64,000 nt of DNA, from the NCBI RefSeq assembly GCF_018156225.1, contig NZ_JAGTAR010000008.1, positions 1-64,000 of the forward strand. The letters are read 5' to 3'. The position numbers and the translations under genes were made by a program. Below are positions 1-8,751 of this stretch, in pieces. This DNA is from Carboxylicivirga sediminis (GTDB taxonomy: Bacteria; Bacteroidota; Bacteroidia; Bacteroidales; Marinilabiliaceae). Under the pieces are notes generated by a model. The model saw only the letters and a program-made list of their open reading frames with translations. It had not been told where the DNA came from and ran no database searches. The stretch's first letter is position 1; the number at the start of each line of letters is the position of its first letter.

Positions 1-60
1 CGTGCACAACTTCATAGCAGCATAGCAATAATGCAAAAGCAAATCTATTTTAAAACACAA

Positions 61-99
61 AAAAGAGGATGTCTCAATTTTGGACACCCTCTTTTTTTT
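61..99 (+). terminator. Rho-independent terminator of a gene left of the window
   Basis: A 9-position stem (65-73 against 83-91) has one A-C mismatch and is followed by eight T on the plus strand. It would end a plus-strand gene outside the window. On the minus strand the mismatch becomes a G-U wobble, so it may also work as a second terminator behind the flavodiiron gene. Confidence 0.6.
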
Positions 100-101
100 G
101 A

Positions 102-134
102 CAAAAAAAGAGCAACTGCCTGACAGTTGCTCTT
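102..134 (-). terminator. Terminator of the flavodiiron protein gene
   Basis: A perfect 11-bp stem (108-118 with 124-134) encloses a 5-nt loop and is followed on the minus strand by a run of T. It lies 28 bp beyond the stop codon of the flavodiiron gene. Confidence 0.8.
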
Positions 135-161
135 CCTCTTCAGAATTTTATTGATCTAATA

Positions 162-1358
162 CTATCTCTCTGCCTTAAGTTTTTCAGCCATTGCAACTCC
201 TAATTGCCAGCAGGCTTCGTACTTGTCTTCTTTTAATGCGTGCTTTTCTTCCACAGCCTCAGCTACTTCTTCCCACTTCAGGGTTTCGCCAATCTCGCGC
301 AATTTCTTAACCGATGCGCCAGCCCACGTAAATGAACCTAAGACACCAAAATAGTGGTTAGTAACACCCATATGCTCCAGTTTCAGTGCCAGAGCTTCCA
401 TATTTGGATGCAATTCATTGCTATAAGTAGGACTTCCCAGGATTAAACCTTTGAACTTAAAGATGTCTGAAATAATGTATGAAGGATGTGTTTTGCTTAC
501 ATCGTAAACACGCACGTTTTTAATGCCGCTTTCAGTAATAGCCCGGGCAGTTACTTCAGCCATTTCTTCGGTATTACCATACATGGATGCATAGGCCACA
601 ACAACACCTTCTTCGCCTTCATACTTGCTCCATTTATCGTACATGTCAATCATGCGGCCAATGTTTTCTCTGTAGATTGGACCGTGCGATGGTGCTACCA
701 TTTTAATATCAAGACCACCCAGTTTTTGCAAGGCTTTTTGAACAGGATTACCATATTTGCCTACGATATTTGAGTAGTAGCGACGCATCTCATCGATGTA
801 ATGCTCAAAGTCCAGCTCATCGTCAAAAATGCCGCCATCCAATGTGCCAAAGCTACCGAAGGCATCAGATGAGAAAAGAATCTTGTTGGTTTCTTCAAAA
901 CAAACCATCGACTCGGGCCAGTGTACCATTGGTACGGTATAAAAGGTTAGTTTACGTTTGCCAAGGTCAATTGTGTCGCCTTCTTTCACTAACTCAAAGT
1001 TACCTGTGATACCATAGTAGCCTTCAATCATTGGAACTGTTTTTTTGTTTCCAACAATTTTCATTTCAGGATATAGTTCCGTCAGAATTCGAATGGCTCC
1101 GGAGTGATCTGGTTCCATATGGTTAACCACAAGGTAATCCACTGGGCGCCCATTGAGTATCGCTCTTACTTTAGCAATCCACTTTTCAAAATGACCTGCT
1201 TCAACAGTGTCAACAATAGCCACTTTTTCGTCTGCTATAACATATGAGTTATAGGAAACACCACGATCGAGCGGCCACATATTTTCAAATAAGTTGGTGC
1301 GGCGATCGTTGACTCCCACATAAAAAATATCTTCCGAAAGATTTACCGGTCTGTACAT
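162..1358 (-). CDS. FprA-type flavodiiron protein (A-type flavoprotein)
   Basis: This 398-residue protein matches the flavodiiron family, which reduces O2 to water and/or NO to N2O in the cytoplasm and protects anaerobes. The N-terminal metallo-beta-lactamase-like domain carries the di-iron ligand pattern H80-x-E82-x-D84-H85, then H146, D165 and H225 (residue 225 lies in PSHGP). A flavodoxin-like domain begins near residue 252, with the FMN-loop motif SMYGNTEEMAE. Length and domain order are usual for the two-domain class; no rubredoxin domain is fused, so a separate electron donor is needed. The gene is monocistronic, with its own -7 box and terminator. Whether O2 or NO is the main substrate cannot be read from sequence. 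Confidence 0.95.
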   Translation of the reverse strand: MYRPVNLSEDIFYVGVNDRRTNLFENMWPLDRGVSYNSYVIADEKVAIVDTVEAGHFEKWIAKVRAILNGRPVDYLVVNHMEPDHSGAIRILTELYPEMKIVGNKKTVPMIEGYYGITGNFELVKEGDTIDLGKRKLTFYTVPMVHWPESMVCFEETNKILFSSDAFGSFGTLDGGIFDDELDFEHYIDEMRRYYSNIVGKYGNPVQKALQKLGGLDIKMVAPSHGPIYRENIGRMIDMYDKWSKYEGEEGVVVAYASMYGNTEEMAEVTARAITESGIKNVRVYDVSKTHPSYIISDIFKFKGLILGSPTYSNELHPNMEALALKLEHMGVTNHYFGVLGSFTWAGASVKKLREIGETLKWEEVAEAVEEKHALKEDKYEACWQLGVAMAEKLKAER

Positions 1359-1407
1359 TTCTTGTCTGGTTTATATTGTATGTAATTTATTTCGGTATTT
1401 GAATGCG

Positions 1408-1415
1408 CAAAAATA
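1408..1415 (-). promoter_or_regulatory. Candidate -7 box of the flavodiiron gene
   Basis: Read on the minus strand this is TATTTTTG, matching the Bacteroidota TAnnTTTG -7 consensus, about 50 bp upstream of the start codon. No clear -33 TTG is seen at the usual spacing. Confidence 0.5.
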
Positions 1416-1480
1416 GGAAAAAGTTAGCGAGTAGAAAGAATAAAAATCATCTTATATCCTGACTAATAATTGATGAGTGC

Positions 1481-1513
1481 AAAAAAGCCGGAACTGGTGT
1501 ACCGGCTTTTTTT
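1481..1513 (-). terminator. Terminator behind the SPOR lipoprotein gene
   Basis: The GCCGG/CCGGC stem is extended by an A-run on one side and a T-run on the other, so it can work on either strand. It lies 17 bp past the stop of the minus-strand SPOR gene. Confidence 0.75.
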
Positions 1514-1529
1514 GATGCTTTAGTTTAAA

Positions 1530-1982
1530 TTATGAGCGACGAATCAATAACCACACATCGTCATATTTATCGTATTTGCTGCGTATGGCGCTGATGCGTT
1601 CGCGTGCAGGCATCTCGTCATTATACGCCGAAACTGATACTCTGTACAAGCCATTTTCATTCTCGAGCAATACGGGTAAGAATCCTTCTCCTGATAGCTG
1701 TTTTTTATAGTTTTGTGCATTTTCTAATACCCTGAATGAACCAATAATGACGTAGTATTTAAATACTTCAGTTTCCGGCTCATCAACCACTTTTACTTTT
1801 TCTTCTTTAACCACAATTTTGTCAGTCTTAGGAGCAGGCTCTTCTTTTACTACAGGAGTGGTTTCTTCCTGCACATAAGGGCTGTCGCTATCATCAAAGC
1901 TGGATGAACCATTATTAAGCGATGCGCATGATACAACTACAATTGAAAGTACGGTTAGTGTTAAGAATTTAAATTGCTGCAT
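1530..1982 (-). CDS. SPOR-domain lipoprotein
   Basis: This is a 150-residue protein with a lipoprotein signal: a hydrophobic segment followed by VVSCAS, whose Cys lies near residue 19. An acidic, Glu/Pro/Val-rich linker follows (about residues 30-72). A C-terminal SPOR-like domain starts at FKYYVIIGSFRVLENAQN. SPOR domains bind denuded glycan strands of peptidoglycan, often at division sites, so a membrane-anchored peptidoglycan-binding role is inferred. It sits 20 bp downstream of the TetR-like gene on the same strand, so co-transcription is possible. The exact role is unknown. Confidence 0.85.
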   Translation of the reverse strand: MQQFKFLTLTVLSIVVVSCASLNNGSSSFDDSDSPYVQEETTPVVKEEPAPKTDKIVVKEEKVKVVDEPETEVFKYYVIIGSFRVLENAQNYKKQLSGEGFLPVLLENENGLYRVSVSAYNDEMPARERISAIRSKYDKYDDVWLLIRRS

Positions 1983-2002
1983 ATGTTTATAGTTTATTGT
2001 TA

Positions 2003-2653
2003 TTATCTGTTAGCAAAGCTAATGGCTTCATAAAACTGTTTTCTTTTACGAAAATAGTTCCAATTTTCTTCTGTAGCTACTTCCTGCAGATAATCTTCAA
2101 AAATGTTGCTAAAAATATTGGCAAATGTAAAGTGTTCAGACTTTAAATAATCCTGTGAATGTATAGCTTTTATGCGATCGATATATTTTCCGATGATTTT
2201 TGTCTTATTAAGGTCGTTCTTGTATTCGCCATTCAAGATCCCTTTTTCGAGATTATCACTTAAGCGTTTTTCAATGAAATCAATAATTTGGTTCTGATAA
2301 GAATGATATAATTCAGGATTCATTTTTGCAATGAATACATATTTAGCTGGCGATAGCTGACCAAAGCGTTCATATATTTCCTGGCCGCTGATAACCATGC
2401 TATCAATGGCACTTTCCGATTCATATTTTTCAAAATCGAGAACTTCTGATATTACAAGATTTTTAAAATCAAGAATTTGCTTAATCAGGCTGTCGGGTGT
2501 TGGTGCCCATCGTGTAATATCAGTAAGTTGATAACCCAATGCTTTACATATTTCTGCCAGGTTTATTTTATCGCTCTGATGCGAGTGTAAATAATCGCGT
2601 AGTTGAATAATAAGCAACCGTTGATCCTGTTTCATCGCGCAAGATTTTAACAT
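2003..2653 (-). CDS. TetR/AcrR-like transcriptional regulator
   Basis: The 216-residue protein has an N-terminal helix-turn-helix-like segment (about residues 28-62, INLAEICKALGYQLTDITRW) and an all-helical C-terminal remainder, as in TetR-type regulators. The recognition-helix region is divergent, so the family call is tentative. An alternative start, six codons in (2635), would drop the first residues. It precedes the SPOR lipoprotein gene on the same strand. No ligand or target can be inferred, and no palindromic operator was identified in the short upstream gap. Confidence 0.6.
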   Translation of the reverse strand: MLKSCAMKQDQRLLIIQLRDYLHSHQSDKINLAEICKALGYQLTDITRWAPTPDSLIKQILDFKNLVISEVLDFEKYESESAIDSMVISGQEIYERFGQLSPAKYVFIAKMNPELYHSYQNQIIDFIEKRLSDNLEKGILNGEYKNDLNKTKIIGKYIDRIKAIHSQDYLKSEHFTFANIFSNIFEDYLQEVATEENWNYFRKRKQFYEAISFANR

Positions 2654-2749
2654 ATTTACAATGCACTATCAAATTAGGTATTTTTGCCAGAAAAAATCAA
2701 ATTAAGCATCAGTGGTTTTCCTGCAAATCAACAGATTTGAACATTTAGG

Positions 2750-3817
2750 TTATCGGTAAATTCGCTGTGCATTAAGGGCCCGTTGAAACTTCGCCGCATT
2801 GATATTGTGTTGTTTCAGTGTTTTAGCAAAGTTATGATAGCCTGAGAAATCTTCTTTGGCGCACATATACAAGTATTGGTGCTGAGTGTAATTCAAAACG
2901 GCTTCAATACCTGACACAGAAGGGATACGTATTGGGCCGGGTGGTAAACCAGCATACAAATATGTGTTGTAGGGTGAATCTGTTTTTAAATCTTTTGTAA
3001 GCACACGCTGTATAGTGAAATCACCAATGGCATATTTAATGGTAGGATCAGCCTGGAGCCTGATATTTTTTTTCAATCGGTTAATGTATAGGCCAGCGAC
3101 CTTTGGCTTTTCATCTTGTTTAATCGTTTCTTCATCAACAATTGCTGCCAGTGTGCTCACTTCCAGTGGTGTTAATCCTGCTGATTCCGCTTTACTTCGT
3201 CTGCTTGCCGTCCAGAACTTGTTATACTCATTATGCATTCTGTCAATGAACTTCTCGGGTGATGTGTTCCACCAGAATTCGTAGGTGTTGGGAATAAAAA
3301 GTGCCGGACTTGTTGCCTTGTTAAATCCCAGGTCATTAAAAACTTTTTCATCTGTCAGAGCCTGTAGGAATGTAGCGCTATCGGCTTCGAGATATTGGCT
3401 GATTCTACCGGCCAGTTCGGGCATGGTTCTGATGTTATTAAACGTAACTTTAACTGCAGACTGGTTGCCCGAGCGCAAGGTATTCACCAAATCATTATTC
3501 GACCAGTTATTCACCAACTTGTATCTGCCTGGCTTAATAATGGTGTAGTTCTTTTTTTGAGCCACCCATTTAAAGGCGTCAAGATCTTTTAGGTAGCCAC
3601 CATCTTCCAGGGCAACTGTTACATCTTCAAAATCGGCACCGGTAGGAATGTAGAAAAATTCATGCCCGCCTTTAATGGTTACGTTGGGTTCAAAAATCTT
3701 ATTGTAGAATGAGCGTCCAATAAACACAGCAGCAATGATGACAATAAGCAGCATGTAAAATAGACGCAATAATAACTTATTTGGACGAGCTTTTTTGCTT
3801 TGTTGTTTAATAGTCAT
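2750..3817 (-). CDS. mltG: Endolytic murein transglycosylase MltG
   Basis: MltG cuts nascent glycan strands at the membrane and is thought to set chain length. The 355-residue protein has a basic N-terminus, one membrane segment (about residues 17-36) and the YceG-like domain outside. The catalytic block reads IVDEET (E230 is the likely conserved Glu), followed by INRLKKNIRLQADPTIKYA, a hallmark of the family, and YAGLPPGPIRIPS near the C-terminus. It lies 31 bp downstream of murB on the same strand, so two peptidoglycan genes may be co-transcribed. Confidence 0.95.
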   Translation of the reverse strand: MTIKQQSKKARPNKLLLRLFYMLLIVIIAAVFIGRSFYNKIFEPNVTIKGGHEFFYIPTGADFEDVTVALEDGGYLKDLDAFKWVAQKKNYTIIKPGRYKLVNNWSNNDLVNTLRSGNQSAVKVTFNNIRTMPELAGRISQYLEADSATFLQALTDEKVFNDLGFNKATSPALFIPNTYEFWWNTSPEKFIDRMHNEYNKFWTASRRSKAESAGLTPLEVSTLAAIVDEETIKQDEKPKVAGLYINRLKKNIRLQADPTIKYAIGDFTIQRVLTKDLKTDSPYNTYLYAGLPPGPIRIPSVSGIEAVLNYTQHQYLYMCAKEDFSGYHNFAKTLKQHNINAAKFQRALNAQRIYR

Positions 3818-3848
3818 AATGGTAGCTTAAAGTTTTATATATCAGCCA

Positions 3849-4862
3849 TCAAATAATGTTGACTTCGGGCTCAATTGATATCCCGAATTTATTGTTAACA
3901 TCTTGCATAATTGTATGGGCCAGTTCTAGCATATCTTTACCACTGGCACCTCCTTTATTAACGAGCACAAGGGCTTGTTTGTTATGAACAGCTGCTTTGC
4001 CTAAGGCTTTACCTTTCCAGCCTGCTTGTTCAATAAGCCAACCGGCAGGTATTTTAATGAGATCGTGCGTTACCGGGTACGATGGAACTGAACTGTGCTG
4101 TTCGTGCAAAGTGGCAAACTGTTCTTTACTAATTACCGGATTCTTAAAAAATGAACCGGCATTACCCAGTTCTTCCGGTTCGGGCAGTTTGCTTTTGCGA
4201 ATATCAATAATGGCTGTTCGCACATTCGGCAATGTTATTTTTCCCATTTTTTCAACCTGTTCTTTTATGGGACCATAACTTAGATTGTAGCTTTCAGTTT
4301 TATTTAGTTTAAACACCACTGATGTTATAACTGTTTTATTTTTAAGTTCACCTTTGAAGATACTCTGTCTGTAGGCAAACTGGCAAGCTTCTGCACTTAG
4401 GGAAAAAGCCTGATTATTTTCGATGAAAATGCCGTTAACCTGTTCGATGCAGTCTTTCACTTCAGCACCATAGGCTCCAATATTTTGAACTGGAGAGGCG
4501 CCCACATTACCGGGAATGTAGGAAAGATTCTCAAGTCCAAACCAGTTATTGTTGACACAATGTTCCACTAGTTCGTCCCATACTACACCAGCTTGCACAT
4601 CCAACCATATGTGTTCATCGTTTTCTTTGACGCTACATATTTCTTTCATAGCAGGATGAATGACGATGCCATTAAAGTTATTGCTAAACAAGATGTTGCT
4701 GCCACCACCTAAAATCAGATAAGGCTGAGGATATTGCTTGATGTAGGATAATGCACCTTGCAGTTGGTCGATTGTGTTGCAGGATATGAAGCCTTTGCAG
4801 GACACATCAAACCCAAAGGTGTTGTACGACTTGAGGTTAAAGTTTTTTTGTGTCTGAATCAT
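3849..4862 (-). CDS. murB: UDP-N-acetylenolpyruvoylglucosamine reductase
   Basis: MurB carries out the FAD- and NADPH-dependent reduction that makes UDP-MurNAc in the cytoplasm. The 337-residue protein has the N-terminal FAD-binding motif LILGGGSNILFS, the signature GLENLSYIPGNVGASPVQNIGAYG, the active-site block GNAGSFFKNPV (the Ser that protonates the substrate) and the C-terminal EPEVNII carrying the catalytic Glu. Length and the Y-loop region fit the type I (E. coli-like) form. It is upstream of mltG on the same strand. Confidence 0.97.
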   Translation of the reverse strand: MIQTQKNFNLKSYNTFGFDVSCKGFISCNTIDQLQGALSYIKQYPQPYLILGGGSNILFSNNFNGIVIHPAMKEICSVKENDEHIWLDVQAGVVWDELVEHCVNNNWFGLENLSYIPGNVGASPVQNIGAYGAEVKDCIEQVNGIFIENNQAFSLSAEACQFAYRQSIFKGELKNKTVITSVVFKLNKTESYNLSYGPIKEQVEKMGKITLPNVRTAIIDIRKSKLPEPEELGNAGSFFKNPVISKEQFATLHEQHSSVPSYPVTHDLIKIPAGWLIEQAGWKGKALGKAAVHNKQALVLVNKGGASGKDMLELAHTIMQDVNNKFGISIEPEVNII

Positions 4863-4930
4863 ATGTTTCCAGTTGAACTGGCAAAGATAAAAGAATATGC
4901 CATAAGGAATCGCCCGGGTATTTGAAATAA

Positions 4931-4960
4931 CGAAAAAAGGGAAAGCGACTGCCTTCCCTT
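4931..4960 (-). terminator. Terminator behind the chemoreceptor gene
   Basis: A 7-bp stem (4937-4943 with 4954-4960) with a 10-nt loop is followed by a T-run on the minus strand. It lies 22 bp past the stop of the chemoreceptor gene. Confidence 0.6.
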
Positions 4961-4981
4961 ATTAACTTGGTCATTCTATGT

Positions 4982-6991
4982 CTACATACTTACATATTCA
5001 TTTTCGTCCACCATCTCTTCAAACTCAACATAGGCTTGCTTTTTATTCGTGTCAGTCTTTTCGGATGGGGGCTGGTTGTTTTCAAAGGATTTGTATTCTG
5101 TCTGTCCGGTTTCTTTTACCTTAAAAAACTTCACCATACTATCCAGTTCAGCAGCCTGACTTGATAGTTCTTCGGAGCTTCCTGCCATTTCTTCAGCTGA
5201 AGTAGCATTCTGCTGTGTTACCATGCTGAATTGGTGTATGGCTGCATTCACCTGATTGACACCCTGCTCTTGTTCCAGACTGGCACTTGCAATTTCCTGC
5301 ACCAGATTTGAGGTGTTGTTAATATCAGGTATTATTTCTTTCAAAAGGTTATTTGAGCTTTCCGAAATTTGAGCACCCGTTTTAGCCAGTTCAACAATCG
5401 CACTGGCAGCTTCTTTACTTTTTTCGGCCAGCTTCCTTATTTCGTTGGCTACAACTGTAAATCCTTTACCGCTTTCACCTGCTCTGGCGGCTTCCACTGC
5501 TGCATTAAGGGCTAAAATATTTGTTTGCTGGGCAATTTCAACAATCACTTTTATTTTAGAGTTGATATTCGCCGAGGCCTCCACGCTGTTAGCCGATGCG
5601 CTGGCCACATTATTAATAGAGTTGGCTGTTCGCTGCGATACTCGCATAGCTTCATGGGCATGCTCCGAATTTTGTTGGATATTGGCAGTCATCTCTTCCA
5701 TTGATGAAGAAATTTCCTCGGCCGATGCGGCCTGTTCATTTACGCCGCTGGATATTTGCTGAGCTCCGGCCGTAAGTTGTTGACTGGCCACCGCCAAATT
5801 ATCCGAGCCGGTTTTTATATTTGAGATGATATTATTTAGTTGAGTTGCCATGTTTAGCAGTGCGCTGGCCAATTGGCCGATTTCATCCTTTTGATTAATG
5901 TCAACATTAGCAGTTAGGTCACCATCGGCTACTTCATTGGCAAATTGAAGTGATTTTTTAATGGGTTTAACCAGATTATCGGTAATGAAGAAAGCCAATA
6001 TTGTAGCCAATACAACCGCTATGATAATAAAAATAATAACAATGGTTTGTGTACCCTGAGCTTTGTCAAGCATCACTTTGTCGGTAAGAATATGCTTTTT
6101 TGATTCATCTATTGCCTTATTAAATAATTGTCCCATGGTTTCCAGATGTGTCATGGTCTCGTGCTGATAGATATAATTGGCTTTGTCCATTCCTTCCAGG
6201 TGTTGAGCGCTCCAATTACCTAGCTCCACCAGCTCTGCAAGTACATTTTCGGTATTCTTTTTAATGGTAGAATTAAAGTAAATACGAGCTGCTTCGTTAT
6301 CACCCTTTCGTTGCATTGATTCAGCCACATAAACACTTGTGTGCAGTTTCTCGTGCTTTTCAACAATCTGATCGATGAATGTTTGTATGTCAGGGTTTTG
6401 TTCCACTAACTTTTGTAAATCTTCGGAGTTCAGCCATTTGCCAAAGTTGCATTGTGCCGGATCTTTATTGACATTAATTACTTTGCTGTTGAAGATAAAA
6501 ATTGCATCCTTCACCTTGTTCATCCAATTTATGTGGTCTAGTTCGGCTTGCTTTAACTGCAATGACAAGTGCCAATCGATCTGTTTGAATTCTTCCTGTA
6601 ATTTAATAGCGGAGGCATGCAGGTGTTTGTGAGGCTCTTCAAACTCATCAAATACAGGCGCTAATTCGGGTGCCAGTTCTTGTGCCTTTTCTCTGCCTTC
6701 ACCATAATACCATTGACCAAAGGCACACAGATGATGATCTGTTTGTACACTTAATTCTGTTACCTCGTTGTCCGTTAGTAAACGGTTCACTTCTTTAGCC
6801 CAAATCAGATGGTCAACGTACTTACCTTCTAAATCGCTTCTTAGTTTGTTGCCATCGATTGTTTCCGATGCATTATCAACAATGCCATTAATGCCAAAAA
6901 TAGCCCATAATCCGGTGGCTAGCAATAATGAAATAATAACACTGAAAGCAAGAAAAAACTTTCTACTCAGTTTTAAGTCAATCCATTTCAT
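4982..6991 (-). CDS. Methyl-accepting chemotaxis protein with two periplasmic CZB-like domains
   Basis: The 669-residue receptor has TM1 (about residues 11-32) and TM2 (about 315-337), then a HAMP domain and a long methyl-accepting signalling domain with the hairpin tip [22 protein letters not shown]. Between the membrane segments lie two CZB-like (chemoreceptor zinc-binding) units. Unit 1 has H61, C89 in CAFGQW, and H121/H125. Unit 2 has H153, C181 in CNFGKW, and H213/H217. CZB domains are best known as cytosolic C-terminal modules that bind zinc and sense zinc or HOCl, so tandem copies on the periplasmic side are unusual. The protein has no CheR-docking pentapeptide; it ends in NEYVSM. No che genes are nearby. 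Ligand unknown. Confidence 0.9.
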   Translation of the reverse strand: MKWIDLKLSRKFFLAFSVIISLLLATGLWAIFGINGIVDNASETIDGNKLRSDLEGKYVDHLIWAKEVNRLLTDNEVTELSVQTDHHLCAFGQWYYGEGREKAQELAPELAPVFDEFEEPHKHLHASAIKLQEEFKQIDWHLSLQLKQAELDHINWMNKVKDAIFIFNSKVINVNKDPAQCNFGKWLNSEDLQKLVEQNPDIQTFIDQIVEKHEKLHTSVYVAESMQRKGDNEAARIYFNSTIKKNTENVLAELVELGNWSAQHLEGMDKANYIYQHETMTHLETMGQLFNKAIDESKKHILTDKVMLDKAQGTQTIVIIFIIIAVVLATILAFFITDNLVKPIKKSLQFANEVADGDLTANVDINQKDEIGQLASALLNMATQLNNIISNIKTGSDNLAVASQQLTAGAQQISSGVNEQAASAEEISSSMEEMTANIQQNSEHAHEAMRVSQRTANSINNVASASANSVEASANINSKIKVIVEIAQQTNILALNAAVEAARAGESGKGFTVVANEIRKLAEKSKEAASAIVELAKTGAQISESSNNLLKEIIPDINNTSNLVQEIASASLEQEQGVNQVNAAIHQFSMVTQQNATSAEEMAGSSEELSSQAAELDSMVKFFKVKETGQTEYKSFENNQPPSEKTDTNKKQAYVEFEEMVDENEYVSM

Positions 6992-7242
6992 AGATGTAGT
7001 TTTTCGTTCTGCTTCCTGACTCTCACATTCCCGCAGCTATAATACGGAAATATACGTAGTATGGCCATTTTTTTTGACGAAAAGAAAATAATCTAATGCA
7101 AATACAGATATTAGAATAGATATCTTTTCAACAGGAGGAGTAAGTGGGGTATAAACAATAGAATTGTAATCTTTCACATCTTTTTTGTTTTGTTTAATAA
7201 TTCTGGTATGCCTCTTGAAGAGATGCTAATAAACAGAATAGC

Positions 7243-7743
7243 ATGTTGCCAGATGATGTGTGGGAATTAATCTCCAATTCCTACAAATATGAACGAAGAA
7301 GGTGTCGGAAGCAGTTTGAAGAAGTCTGCAGCAGATCATCTTACCGTATGATTGACTATCGCAATGCCGATGTTTTGAAAGGCTTTATTGGCTTTTGGGA
7401 TTTTGGCAAATGGGTGGTAATTGAGCATTTAGCTGTAAGTAATAATCAGGTTTTTCATGAAACCATGTCGATGTTGCTTAAGCAACTAATTGAACAAGTG
7501 GATAAGAATGTGATTATTGTAGCTGAAGTTGATATTCTTTTGGCTCCAGAACATTACTTGTTGAAAAGTGAATATGTCAATGCCGGGTTTGTTGAGAATC
7601 CATATGTTTATATTCAACCGTCATATCATAGAGGTTGTGCTTCATACCCGCAGCGAATTATGAGTTTTCCACATAGTATTTCCTATGAGCAGTTTAAGGA
7701 TTTAAGGAGTCTGTTGTATCGCTTTATTTATGGTAAAAACTGA
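7243..7743 (+). CDS. GNAT-like acetyltransferase family protein (tentative)
   Basis: The 166-residue protein resembles small GNAT-fold N-acetyltransferases: a central strand KWVVIEHLAVSNNQ, then a helix starting FHETMSMLLKQLIEQV, then a strand NVIIVAEVDIL and a late GFVENPYVYIQPSYHRG segment. The classical Q/R-x-x-G-x-G/A loop is not clear, so enzymatic activity is uncertain. No signal peptide or membrane segment is seen. It is divergent from the chemoreceptor and 98 bp upstream of menA. No other in-frame ATG lies close upstream. The substrate cannot be inferred. Confidence 0.6.
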   Translation: MLPDDVWELISNSYKYERRRCRKQFEEVCSRSSYRMIDYRNADVLKGFIGFWDFGKWVVIEHLAVSNNQVFHETMSMLLKQLIEQVDKNVIIVAEVDILLAPEHYLLKSEYVNAGFVENPYVYIQPSYHRGCASYPQRIMSFPHSISYEQFKDLRSLLYRFIYGKN

Positions 7744-7797
7744 TTAATGTGGGCCTGCTAAAAGCTGTTTGAGCTAATATCCATCATATCTGATGCT

Positions 7798-7825
7798 TTT
7801 GTTTTATGGCATTTATTTACTTTTG
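7798..7825 (+). promoter_or_regulatory. Promoter of the men operon
   Basis: TACTTTTG (7818-7825) matches the Bacteroidota TAnnTTTG -7 box, with TTTG 16 bp upstream (7798-7801), slightly short of the usual 17-23 bp. The box lies downstream of an in-frame ATG at 7806 but upstream of ATG 7842, which argues that menA starts at 7842 with a very short leader. Confidence 0.6.
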
Positions 7826-7841
7826 CAGTAAATATGATTTT

Positions 7842-8747
7842 ATGACAAAAGTACGTGCGTGGGTGAGTGCCTTTAGGTTACGCACATTGCCTCTGGCTCT
7901 CTCGACAATAATCATGGGCGGTTTTCTGGCCCAATTTTATGGTATGTTTAAGTGGTCTGTATTTTTATTGGCCATCATTACCACCTTGTTTCTTCAGGTA
8001 CTCTCCAACTTAGCCAACGATTATGGCGACACAGTTAATGGTGCCGATCATAAAGGTCGACAAGGGCCTCAGCGCATGGTGCAATCTGGTTTAATTAGCC
8101 AGAAAAGTATGCGCAGAGCTATTGCGATTTGTGCATCGCTGGCATTGGTTTCGGGTATATTACTCATTTACTTCTCTTTTTCGCAGGCTGCAAGCATTAG
8201 TGGATTAGTGTTCTTTTTATTGGGAGTGGCTTCTATTGTTGCGGCTCTAAAATATACCATGGGTAAAAATCCTTATGGCTACCAAGGGCATGGTGACTTA
8301 TTTGTGTTGCTATTTTTTGGCCTGGTGGGTGTTGGCGGTTCATTTTATTTACACGGACAAATGCTTCATTGGGATGTTTTGTATCCTGCACTTGCCGTTG
8401 GTTTTTTAAGTACAGGTGTTTTAAATCTCAATAATATGAGAGACAGGCAGAGTGATAAGGAGGCAGGTAAAAACACTTTGGTGGTTAAAAAGGGTATAGT
8501 ATGGGCTAAACGCTATCATTATTTATTGGTTATTGGTGCATTGTTGCTGTCTACTGTATTTGTTGTTACTAATGGGTATCAAATGTCGATGTTTATGTTT
8601 CTGCTAAGCACACCACTTTTCATAAGACACCTTTGGGTGGTTAACAAAGCGGCGGAAGCTGATGATTTTGATCCTGAGCTTAAAAAGCTGGCTATTTCTT
8701 CATTAGTGTATGTGCTGTTGTTCGGCACCGGTTTAATTCTTACATAG
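7842..8747 (+). CDS. menA: 1,4-dihydroxy-2-naphthoate polyprenyltransferase
   Basis: MenA attaches the polyprenyl chain to dihydroxynaphthoate in the membrane, giving demethylmenaquinone. The protein is a multi-helix UbiA-superfamily enzyme with both Asp-rich motifs: NLANDYGDTVNGAD, and NNMRDRQSDKEAGKNT in the second. ATG 7842 is preferred over 7806 because a -7 box lies between them and MTKVRAWVSAFRLRTLPLA is a typical family N-terminus. The stop is followed 4 bp later by menC, so menA, menC and menE form one operon. Menaquinone serves the anaerobic and microaerobic respiratory chain. Confidence 0.95.
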   Translation: MTKVRAWVSAFRLRTLPLALSTIIMGGFLAQFYGMFKWSVFLLAIITTLFLQVLSNLANDYGDTVNGADHKGRQGPQRMVQSGLISQKSMRRAIAICASLALVSGILLIYFSFSQAASISGLVFFLLGVASIVAALKYTMGKNPYGYQGHGDLFVLLFFGLVGVGGSFYLHGQMLHWDVLYPALAVGFLSTGVLNLNNMRDRQSDKEAGKNTLVVKKGIVWAKRYHYLLVIGALLLSTVFVVTNGYQMSMFMFLLSTPLFIRHLWVVNKAAEADDFDPELKKLAISSLVYVLLFGTGLILT

Positions 8748-8751
8748 TAGT

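Noticed and set aside
486-1009. Two plus-strand frames of 79-95 codons opposite the flavodiiron gene
   Set aside because: Both lie wholly inside a well-supported gene, have no promoter or ribosome-binding site and show no protein-like pattern.
3120-3165. Asp in place of the first Glu of the MltG catalytic block (IVDEET)
   Set aside because: The last Glu of the block, E230, is kept and is the more likely catalytic residue; the first acidic position varies in the family as far as I recall.
7806-7841. Upstream ATG that would extend MenA by 12 residues
   Set aside because: The -7 box of the operon lies downstream of this ATG, and the extra residues are atypical for the family.
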